Virus record (IMG/VR): IMGVR_UViG_3300035169_000087
Span: 35,072-99,071 of that record
From: a virus
Strand: one strand, 5' to 3'
DNA length: 64,000 bases
Part shown: in pieces, positions 7,893 to 13,917 of the stretch
How the letters are laid out: every line of letters starts with the position of its first letter
How positions within the stretch are numbered: position 1 is the first letter of the stretch
Notes under the pieces: model-generated
Seen by the model: only the letters and a program-made list of their open reading frames with translations
What the model was told of the DNA's origin: nothing
Databases searched by the model: none
Made by a program: the position numbers and the translations under genes

Positions 7893-8279
7893 GTGTCCTA
7901 CAGCAACCGCTTCACCGGCGAGATCACCATCACGCCGCCGCTGACCGCCGCAGAGATCCGCCGCGCACCCGACCTCGACCAGGAATGGGACGTGCACCTG
8001 CGGGTCACCGAAACCACCGAACAGACCCCGGATGGCGAGATCACCCGCTACAGCGCGGACGCGATCGTCGGCCCCGACGAGCCATGCAACGGCTACGACG
8101 CGGAAGACCAGATCCGTGGCCTCGTCGCGTTGTTCGCGGACGGGCACGAGTTCTCCGGGCACATCCAGGTGGACTGGGATCCGGGCTTTGGCGACCCGCC
8201 GGACCGGTACGTCGTGCGCGGCCGTGAGGTCGTCAAGGTCAGCCCCGTGATCGTGTGGCCGGACGAGGCGGGCGCGTAA
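7893..8279 (+). CDS. DUF6205-like protein
   Basis: 128 aa, GTG after a strong AAGGAGG. The pattern FTGEITITPPL at the start, a long central stretch (DEPCNGYDAEDQIRGLVALF) and the ending YVVRGREVVKVSPVIVWPDE match my memory of DUF6205 proteins from Streptomyces genomes and phages. Beta-rich; function of that family is unknown. Confidence 0.75.
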   Translation: MSYSNRFTGEITITPPLTAAEIRRAPDLDQEWDVHLRVTETTEQTPDGEITRYSADAIVGPDEPCNGYDAEDQIRGLVALFADGHEFSGHIQVDWDPGFGDPPDRYVVRGREVVKVSPVIVWPDEAGA

Positions 8280-8476
8280 TGCCTGACGCCGTTTCCACTT
8301 TCGAGCAGGTCCAGGCGTACGAGGCTGAGCGCGCCGAGATCATGGCCCGCTACACGCCCCGCCTCAAGGCCATGGCGAGCAACGACCCGCTGTACCCGCA
8401 CGTGTGGAACGAGCGCGCCGCAGCCCTCGCCGCGTGCGCCCGCAAACATCGGATGCCCAGCGACGGGAGAGCGTGA
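8279..8476 (+). CDS. Small helical protein
   Basis: 65 aa, ATG overlapping the previous TAA by one base. Predominantly helical and charged (FEQVQAYEAERAEIMARYTPR). Tightly coupled to both neighbours. No family recognised. Confidence 0.65.
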   Translation: MPDAVSTFEQVQAYEAERAEIMARYTPRLKAMASNDPLYPHVWNERAAALAACARKHRMPSDGRA

Positions 8477-9039
8477 TGCCCGAGCCCCGCACCCCCGAAG
8501 ACCTGGAACTGCTGTCCGCGCACTCCGGTTTCACCGCGGTCCAGGACGGCATCGAATGGCTCGAGGGCACCGGTTGCATTCCCGAGTCGGCGTCCGCGAT
8601 CCGGTTGCTGGACATGCAGAACGACGCGCGCGGCCGGGAGATCGACCGCGCCAACGCGGTGATCGCCACCGTGCGCGACGAGCTCGCGGACCGGATCCGG
8701 TACGCCGAGGAAATGGTGCGGCTCAGCGAGTCCGTCCCCAACGCGCGGGCCGAGTCGTGGTGGGACGAGCGCCGCCGTACGTTCGCTGACGCGCTCGCGC
8801 TGGTCGAGAAGCAGCTCGCCGTGTTCTACGGGGAAGCGTCCCGCTACTGGGCTGTGTGGTCCGAGGACGAGCGGCTGCTGGAACTGCTGGAGTACGACGA
8901 CCGGCCGCGTACTGAGGCTGAGGCGCGAGCCGACCTGCGTGAGCCCGTCGTGCCGCTCACCGGCCGGCTGGAACTGATCGACCGGGCGCGGCTGACGCAG
9001 CTGCGCGAGACCTTCGAGAGCAACAACAAGGAGCAGTGA
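8476..9039 (+). CDS. Hypothetical coiled-coil protein
   Basis: 187 aa, ATG in a TGATG overlap. Heptad-like helices run through DARGREIDRANAVIATV and later TFADALALVEKQLAVFYGE. Acidic overall. The position in the coupled string suggests a shared transcript with its neighbours; role unknown. Confidence 0.7.
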   Translation: MPEPRTPEDLELLSAHSGFTAVQDGIEWLEGTGCIPESASAIRLLDMQNDARGREIDRANAVIATVRDELADRIRYAEEMVRLSESVPNARAESWWDERRRTFADALALVEKQLAVFYGEASRYWAVWSEDERLLELLEYDDRPRTEAEARADLREPVVPLTGRLELIDRARLTQLRETFESNNKEQ

Positions 9040-9503
9040 TGGGCCAGTCCACGAACGCGATGCTGATGTACGGCTACGACCTGGACACCGCCGACGGCTG
9101 GAAGTTCGTCGAAGCCGGGGAGTGGGGGCAACTCGCCGCGCCCTGGTACGACGAGGACAGCGACCTCGAGTCCGTCGAGCAGGCCGTCAAAGTCCTCTAT
9201 GACGCCATTCCCGGTGCGCCCGAAGCCGACGACGACTGGGATCGGCAGGAGGCTGTCAAGGAGCACTACGGCGTGTGGTTCGAAGGCCACTGTTCCGACG
9301 CCTACACCATGTACGCGCTGGTCGCGTTCGAGAACACGGCGCGGCGCGGCTACCCCGAACTGATCGACTGGCGGGAGTTGGAGCAGCGGCGGGAGCGGGA
9401 GGGCTGGGACGCGAAGCTCGCCCGAGCGTTCGAAGTCCTGGGGATCACACCGAAGCAGGAGCGGCCTGGCTGGCTGCTCGCGTCGTATGCGGACTCGATG
9501 TGA
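9039..9503 (+). CDS. Hypothetical acidic protein
   Basis: 154 aa. ATG 9039 is chosen over GTG 9036 because AAGGAG is optimally spaced and the TGATG overlap recurs. Rich in Asp, Glu and Trp (APWYDEDSDLESVEQAVK, EADDDWDRQEAVK). No family recognised. Confidence 0.7.
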   Translation: MGQSTNAMLMYGYDLDTADGWKFVEAGEWGQLAAPWYDEDSDLESVEQAVKVLYDAIPGAPEADDDWDRQEAVKEHYGVWFEGHCSDAYTMYALVAFENTARRGYPELIDWRELEQRREREGWDAKLARAFEVLGITPKQERPGWLLASYADSM

Positions 9504-10003
9504 TGGCCGGGCCGGTGCGCGGCAGCAACCAGGACGGCGGCGCGATCCCCACGGGCGGCCGTATGGACCTTGTTCGCTTGCTGGACGGCGACGACGAGAA
9601 GCTTGTGGGCGACCTCCTCGACTGGCAGTACGCCGCGGTCGCCCGGTTCCTCGCGGAGGCTGGTGCCGTACACCCGAAGGTGCACACGCCGACGCGCATC
9701 ATCAACTACCTCGAACGGCACGGTTGGCGGCGCATCGAGTCGCCGAAGCCGCCGCCGGGGGTGCTGGCGTCCTGGCCGTGGTGGTCGCCGCCGGATCCGG
9801 GCGACATGCGCTGGGCGCATCCGTCCGGCATCGAACTGGACGCGCCCCTGTGTGACGACGTGCCGCGTTACGCGGAGGCCGTGCTGGACGCCGTGGACCG
9901 CATCGTCTGGGCCGCGACCGGGCGGCCGCTCGCGCCACCGCCTGCGGCCGTCACGGAAGTCCTGTTGGAGATCGCGCAGCAGCCGGACGAGGTGGCATGG
10001 TGA
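9503..10003 (+). CDS. Hypothetical protein
   Basis: 166 aa, ATG overlapping the previous stop (TGATG). Contains WQYAAVARFLAEAG and VHTPTRIINYLERHGWRRI, mixed helix with a Pro/Trp-rich middle. An internal ATG at 9563 is an alternative start. Function unknown. Confidence 0.65.
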   Translation: MAGPVRGSNQDGGAIPTGGRMDLVRLLDGDDEKLVGDLLDWQYAAVARFLAEAGAVHPKVHTPTRIINYLERHGWRRIESPKPPPGVLASWPWWSPPDPGDMRWAHPSGIELDAPLCDDVPRYAEAVLDAVDRIVWAATGRPLAPPPAAVTEVLLEIAQQPDEVAW

Positions 10004-10173
10004 CTGATCTGGCCAACTACCGCGCCCTGGCTGCTACTGCGCGCGACGACACCAGCGACGGGCTGACCGCTCGCGAACCGCTGCCGGGTCGCCGAACTGT
10101 GGCGCCTGGTCTGGAGTTCGGCGGTCACTTGCTGGCCGTGAACCGGACGGACGCGCGGGAGGACGAGTGGTGA
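10000..10173 (+). CDS. Small hypothetical protein
   Basis: 57 aa, GTG start and both ends in 4-base GTGA overlaps with neighbours, the main evidence that it is translated. Sequence begins VTDLANYRALAATARDDT. No recognisable domain. Confidence 0.5.
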   Translation: MTDLANYRALAATARDDTSDGLTAREPLPGRRTVAPGLEFGGHLLAVNRTDAREDEW

Positions 10174-10982
10174 GCGGCTGGCGGTCCCTGTTCGCGGCGA
10201 TGAGCCCTCGGATGCGTCGCCTGGTGCGCTGGTCGCTCGCACTGATGGCCGGGCAGCTGCTCGCGGTCGTGGCGCGGGTGGTGGAGTTTGTTCTCTCCGC
10301 TCCCGTCTCGGTGTGGGTGCCAACGTCGGTGCTGATGTTCGGTCTCGGCGGCCCGTGTATCGGGTTGTCGCTGCGGATGCGGGCGGTGCGGCTGGCCGAG
10401 GACGCCGAGGCGCAGGCTGAACGTGTGCGTCGCGCGGAGTTCCTGCGGTTGCGCGCACCCGACCCGCTGCCCGGTCAGTGCCCGGTGTGCGCGTACGACG
10501 ACCTTGGCGTGCTGGGCGAGCGGGACCGTGATCTGGGGGTGGAAGGCACGGAGTTGGCCCGCGTGGTGGCGTACGGCCCACACCGGGCGCACAGCGAGTG
10601 CGCTGCCGTCGTGCCGTACGTGCCGCCGCCGCGCTCCACGTCGGGCGGTATGACGCTGGGGCATGCCGTGCTCGCGCTGGACGGTAGGCCGCATCTGTGT
10701 CGGTGCCCGCAGTGCGAACGCGCCCGGCCGAGGTCAACGAGGGGCGGCTACGCGGCGGGCGACGTGCCCGTGAGCCAGATGGGGCCGCTACCCGAGGTGC
10801 TGACGCGGCCCGCGCTCAAGCCGCCGCTCGTCAACGGCACACTGCGAGACTCCATCAAGGTCACGGGCACGTATTGGGCCCGGTGCGGTCGCTGCCCGTG
10901 GATCGGTTCGGCCGGGACGCAGGATGCCACCGAGGGCCTGCTGCGAGTGCACGCCCAGACGTGCCGCAAGCGCAAGCGCTGA
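10170..10982 (+). CDS. Membrane protein with zinc-ribbon-like cytoplasmic region
   Basis: 270 aa. Two hydrophobic helices near residues 20-70 (LALMAGQLLAVVARVVEFVL; VLMFGLGGPCIGLSL) are followed by a helical arm and Cys pairs CPVC, CRCPQC and CGRCPW. Residues 199-214 carry VPVSQMGPLPEVLTRP, almost repeated in the leftward gene at 16810-17151. It probably sits in the inner membrane with a metal-binding domain in the cytoplasm. Family unknown. Confidence 0.7.
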   Translation: MSGWRSLFAAMSPRMRRLVRWSLALMAGQLLAVVARVVEFVLSAPVSVWVPTSVLMFGLGGPCIGLSLRMRAVRLAEDAEAQAERVRRAEFLRLRAPDPLPGQCPVCAYDDLGVLGERDRDLGVEGTELARVVAYGPHRAHSECAAVVPYVPPPRSTSGGMTLGHAVLALDGRPHLCRCPQCERARPRSTRGGYAAGDVPVSQMGPLPEVLTRPALKPPLVNGTLRDSIKVTGTYWARCGRCPWIGSAGTQDATEGLLRVHAQTCRKRKR

Positions 10983-11142
10983 CGCGTCCGCCCCGGCGCG
11001 GGGGGGGGTGCGACCGGGGCGGGTTCCCGCTGTCGAGTGCGGGCGGGCACACCAGGTCGGGGGGCCGGGCCGGGCGCGCAGGTCGAGCGTAACCCGCAGA
11101 TGCGGCAGACGTACTGCGTTTGTCGCAGGAGTGCGCTTCACT

Positions 11143-11361
11143 ATGGGCGTGACGGATGCCGCGCCGTGGGATCTACTCGACCGCCTGGACGCGGCCGCCC
11201 TGAATGCGGGGAACATTCACGACGACCTGTGCGCCCAGTTCACTGAGGGCGAAGTGTTGCCGTGCTCGTGCGGGATCCCGGCGCTGTTGACGGACGCGGC
11301 GGAGTTCGTGCGTTCCCTCGCGGTTGAGGACGCAGTCACGCAGGCGCAGCGGGCGGCCTGA
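11143..11361 (+). CDS. Small hypothetical protein
   Basis: 72 aa from ATG 11143, with AGGAG about 11 bases upstream; an in-frame GTG at 11131 is possible. Acidic and helical, with a CSCG pair. A 160-base gap containing a run of nine G residues separates it from the previous gene. Its 3' end overlaps the convergent leftward gene by 26 bases. Confidence 0.6.
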   Translation: MGVTDAAPWDLLDRLDAAALNAGNIHDDLCAQFTEGEVLPCSCGIPALLTDAAEFVRSLAVEDAVTQAQRAA

Positions 11362-11632
11362 GCAGGGTTGACGGCCCGCAGACCATGCACGCGATCCCGT
11401 CCGGCCCCGCCACCCACCACGACTGGTCGTGGCCGCATGCCGGCACGTCCGCTCCGCCGAAGTGTTTCTCGTCGAGATGCGCACGCGCACGCTGGGCGAG
11501 TTGCGCCAGCGTCTCACCGCCGACGAAACCGGAGAACCAGCCCGGTCCGCCCTTCGTCGTGTCGCACACGGGGCAGCACAGGACCGCGCCGCCCTCGATC
11601 TCGCCGACTGCGAACTGAATCGGGGCGATCAA
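11336..11632 (-). CDS. Small Cys/His zinc-finger-like protein
   Basis: 98 aa from a TTG start that overlaps the upstream stop by TTGA. Two Cys pairs (LCCPVCDTT; CGHD..CMVCG) with ARAHLDEKHF between them suggest a zinc-binding module. Last gene of the leftward block 13228-11336, ending convergently. Confidence 0.65.
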   Translation of the reverse strand: MIAPIQFAVGEIEGGAVLCCPVCDTTKGGPGWFSGFVGGETLAQLAQRARAHLDEKHFGGADVPACGHDQSWWVAGPDGIACMVCGPSTLLRPPAAPA

Positions 11633-11835
11633 GGCAGTAGTCCTTCGCGTTGCATGGCCTGCTCAAGTTGCCGGCGGATCCCCGGGTCCAGGTCGGGCGG
11701 CAGCTCCCCGTACAACAGGACATGCCCGGCGACGCGGCTGATCTCGTCGGCGACGAGCCGTTGTACCGGGTTGAGTTTCGCCCGTTCCCGTTCGACCGCC
11801 GTACTCACGGCCGCGAACACACCCGGCTCAGTCAT
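11629..11835 (-). CDS. Small helical protein
   Basis: 68 aa, ATG start inside an 8-base overlap (ATGACTGA) with the gene upstream. Helical throughout (VAAVSTAVERERAKLNPVQRL; DPGIRRQLEQAMQREG is typical of its style). Unknown function. Confidence 0.6.
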   Translation of the reverse strand: MTEPGVFAAVSTAVERERAKLNPVQRLVADEISRVAGHVLLYGELPPDLDPGIRRQLEQAMQREGLLP

Positions 11836-12223
11836 GCGCTTTCCCGGTGAGTAGTTCCCGTGCCCTGGCGATCAGCGCGCCGCCAGCGTCGTTGGGGTGT
11901 GCGGCGAGCCACCGGTCGAGTAGCGCGACCGCTCCCGGCCTGGTGCTGCGTACGTCGCTGGTTTCGCCGCTGTGCGTCTCGATGGAGGTGTCGCGTACGA
12001 GCGTGAGCCGGTCGTCCGGGGCCATGGGTAGGCGCAGCGTGACCTCGACCGTGGGTTTCGGCAGCGCCTCGATCCGGGTGGGCAGCGACATGCCGGGCGT
12101 GTGATCAACGGGTAGTCCGCGCTGAATCGAGCAGCCGACCAGTTCCCCGAACAGGTCCGATTCCTGCCCGTCCACGGTCAGCAGGCCACGGCCGCCGACC
12201 AGAGACACCACGAAGTCAGGCAC
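11828..12223 (-). CDS. Hypothetical protein
   Basis: 131 aa from GTG 12223, which gives an 8-base overlap (GTGCCTGA) with the preceding gene. N-terminal strand-rich part (DFVVSLVGGRGLLTVDGQE), then PKPTVEVTLRLPMAPDDR and a helical C-terminus. No family recognised. Confidence 0.65.
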   Translation of the reverse strand: MPDFVVSLVGGRGLLTVDGQESDLFGELVGCSIQRGLPVDHTPGMSLPTRIEALPKPTVEVTLRLPMAPDDRLTLVRDTSIETHSGETSDVRSTRPGAVALLDRWLAAHPNDAGGALIARARELLTGKAHD

Positions 12224-12626
12224 CGGTTGCCTCCCGGATCGCGGTGTACGTGCCACACGGCCACGCGACGGGCACCGTGTCATCCAGGTCGCTCTCGCAG
12301 CACTCCGAGCACACGACCCGCGTATCGCCCTCTACCGGCAGGTGAACGCCCAGCGCGGCCAGCGCGGCGGTATTGCCCTCCAGGGAGGCGCAGGTCGCGT
12401 TGTAGTCGGCGGCGGCTTCCTCGTAGGCTGCGGCGATCTCGCGGCGTCGTTGCGCCCGCTGCTGGCGCTGGTTGAGTTCGTGCGCGGACCGCTCGGCCGG
12501 GCTGAGGCCGACGCTCAGCGGGCCCGCGTACTTCGCTTGGCGGGCGATCTCTGCGGCGAGGTTGCGTAGCGGCGCGGCCAGGTCGTACGCCTGGATGCCG
12601 GTCGGTACCGGCGTGGGCTCGGTCAC
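12216..12626 (-). CDS. Hypothetical coiled-coil plus Cys-pair protein
   Basis: 136 aa, GTG start in a GTGA overlap. A long basic helix (ELNQRQQRAQRRREIAAAYE) is followed by a C-terminal CSECC motif. It may be a small metal-binding structural protein. Unknown. Confidence 0.65.
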   Translation of the reverse strand: MTEPTPVPTGIQAYDLAAPLRNLAAEIARQAKYAGPLSVGLSPAERSAHELNQRQQRAQRRREIAAAYEEAAADYNATCASLEGNTAALAALGVHLPVEGDTRVVCSECCESDLDDTVPVAWPCGTYTAIREATGA

Positions 12627-13228
12627 GGCGCGTCCAGGACGTATCCGACGCGGATCACAGCCCAGCACTCGCGCTCGGACCACGCGGTGAGCAGTGCGTG
12701 CATGTCGGCCGAGCCGCGCCGGGTGGTGCGGTTTTCGCCGCCGACGTAGGCGCCGTGCTCGCCGAACCAGCGCACCGACACCGGGACGGTATCGGCAGCG
12801 CCGTGTTCAGCGACCGCTGCGGCCGTGGACTCGTCCCATACGGCCTGGCATACGGTGCAGCGCCGGGCCAGCCACTCGGGCGGGTACGCGATCGGGCCGA
12901 TGCCACCGTAGGGGCTGGCCGTGCGGCGCGTGTACTTGGTTTCCACGGCCTTCGACCCGCATTTGCGGCACGTCGCGTGCTCCCCGGAGTAGGGCGGTAG
13001 CGTGACGGGTTTCGGGATGCCGGGGGTCGCGCAGCAGTCGTTGATCTGTTCGTCGATGCCGTACGCCGGCATGTCGGCGGGCGCGTAGCCGGGTCTCTTG
13101 CAGCACACGGTTTTGCCGCGGTACGCGTAGCCGTCTGGTGCGGGTCCGTAGCGGTGGGTCCAGGTGCCGTCGCCGGTGCGTTCGAAGATGACCGGCTCAA
13201 GTGCGGCGTCAGGCGTTTCGTTCGGCAC
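12623..13228 (-). CDS. Hypothetical zinc-binding protein
   Basis: 201 aa from GTG 13228, the first gene of the leftward block. Cys clusters TVCCKRPG, DCCATPG, TCRKCGSK and CTVCQAVW indicate one or two zinc sites; a C-terminal WSERECWAVIRVG helix-strand follows. It is divergent from the Y-RNA array promoter, so the 120 bases before the array probably contain both promoters. Confidence 0.7.
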   Translation of the reverse strand: MPNETPDAALEPVIFERTGDGTWTHRYGPAPDGYAYRGKTVCCKRPGYAPADMPAYGIDEQINDCCATPGIPKPVTLPPYSGEHATCRKCGSKAVETKYTRRTASPYGGIGPIAYPPEWLARRCTVCQAVWDESTAAAVAEHGAADTVPVSVRWFGEHGAYVGGENRTTRRGSADMHALLTAWSERECWAVIRVGYVLDAP

Positions 13229-13313
13229 GCGCCTAGTGTGCCTCGCCGGGCGGTGTTTCGTTGCGCGGAATCCGGATCGACGCAACGGATCGTAGGTGGC
13301 GATCGTCAAACGA

Positions 13314-13343
13314 TTCGCCCGCGACACCCGGCAGCGCTACGGT
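13314..13343 (+). promoter_or_regulatory. Candidate promoter of the Y-RNA array
   Basis: A TTCGCC box near 13314 and a TACGGT box at 13338-13343 are separated by 18 bases. A start 8 bases downstream would fall on the first base of the outer helix of the first RNA. This is a weak match to actinobacterial sigma-70 consensus; support is mainly its position. Confidence 0.4.
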
Positions 13344-13350
13344 AGGGCTC

Positions 13351-13422
13351 GCCCCGGTGCGCACGGTACGGGTTACTTCTTTCATGCAGAAACAACACCC
13401 GCACCGGACCTGATCTCGGGGC
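13351..13422 (+). ncRNA. Y-RNA-like ncRNA 0 (short form, no tRNA-like module)
   Basis: 72 nt. Outer helix GCCCCG (13351-13356) pairs with CGGGGC (13417-13422). An internal loop has GTGCGCA (13357-13363) opposite a segment ending ATCT (13413-13416). The inner helix is CGGT/ACCG, an A-C mismatch, then CGGGT/ACCCG. The end loop holds a small TTTC-ATGCA-GAAA hairpin. The loop motifs recur in the three following RNAs and probably form the Ro-binding site. It lacks the T-arm and D-arm of its neighbours. Confidence 0.7.
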
Positions 13423-13439
13423 ACACAACTGAACAATGA

Positions 13440-13593
13440 CTGCGAACGCCCGTCAGGTGCGCAGGAGAGGGCTACTTCACTCTGTAAAAGTGGCAGTCCG
13501 GGTTCGAGTCCCGGCAGGCCCGTAACAGGGCCCGTAGTGTAACGGCAGCACGCTCGTCGCCTTCCCCGACTCGATCTCTGGCGGCACTCGCAG
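13440..13593 (+). ncRNA. Y-RNA-like ncRNA 1 with tRNA-like module
   Basis: 154 nt. Outer pairing is CTGCGA/TCGCAG and CAG/CTG. The Ro-site-like loop is GTGCGCA (13457-13463) opposite GATCT (13573-13577). The inner helix is GGAGAGGGC/GCCTTCCCC with one mismatch. Inside are, in order: a hairpin CACT-CTGTAAA-AGTG (13478-13492), a T-arm CCGGG-TTCGAGT-CCCGG (13498-13514), an acceptor-like stem CAGGCCC/GGGCCCG closed by GTAACA (13515-13534), then a D-arm GTGT...GCAC (13537-13551). The order T-arm, acceptor, D-arm is a circular permutation of tRNA, as in YrlA-type Y RNAs. Confidence 0.75.
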
Positions 13594-13602
13594 TGGACAG
13601 CA

Positions 13603-13725
13603 CCTCCCGGTGCGTAGGCGACGCGTACTTCTCGCTAGGGATATCGGTTCGAATCCGAGAGCCGCTTCGGCGGCGACGGCGTGACGGTAACCGCCATTTC
13701 GCGTAGCCGCCCTGATCTCGGGAGG
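13603..13725 (+). ncRNA. Y-RNA-like ncRNA 2 with tRNA-like module
   Basis: 123 nt. Outer helix CCTCCCG (13603-13609) pairs with CGGGAGG (13719-13725). Internal loop GTGCGTA lies opposite CTGATCT. The inner helix GGCG/CGCC plus ACGCG/CGCGT is split by a bulged AGC (13705-13707). The domain beyond has a small hairpin TCTC-GCTA-GGGA, a T-arm with loop TTCGAAT, an acceptor-like stem GCCGC/GCGGC capped by a UUCG tetraloop, and a D-arm GGCG...CGCC with GG in its loop. The UUCG cap means the stem is closed, so this is not a normal tRNA gene. Confidence 0.8.
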
Positions 13726-13737
13726 AGCAAGCATCGG

Positions 13738-13880
13738 GGTCGCGCCCGGTGCGACGGAGACGGGTCCTTCTTAGGGTTGCTGGTTCGAATCCAGTCGAGT
13801 CGCTTAGGCGGCTCGTAGCGCAATCTGGTAGCGCATAAGAGCAGTTCAATCCCGCCACCATTCCGATCTCGGGCGCGACC
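13738..13880 (+). ncRNA. Y-RNA-like ncRNA 3 with tRNA-like module
   Basis: 143 nt, 38 bases before the Ro gene. Outer helix GGTCGCGCCCG (13738-13748) pairs perfectly with 13870-13880. Loop GTGCGA faces ATCT. Inner pairing is CGGAG/TTCCG and CGGG/CCCG around an asymmetric bulge. The tRNA-like part has T-arm GCTGG-TTCGAAT-CCAGT, acceptor-like stem CGAGTCGC/GCGGCTCG closed by UUAG, and D-arm GCGC-AATCTGGTA-GCGC. The D- and T-arms are textbook tRNA elements, so tRNA-modifying enzymes may act on it. Confidence 0.8.
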
Positions 13881-13917
13881 ACCTTTCCCGCTCCTCCCCT
13901 TCCCGTGGGAGTCGAGC

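Noticed and set aside
13478-13840. Ordinary tRNA genes
   Set aside because: T-arm precedes D-arm and the acceptor-like stem is closed by a tetraloop or hexaloop, so the normal cloverleaf order is absent.
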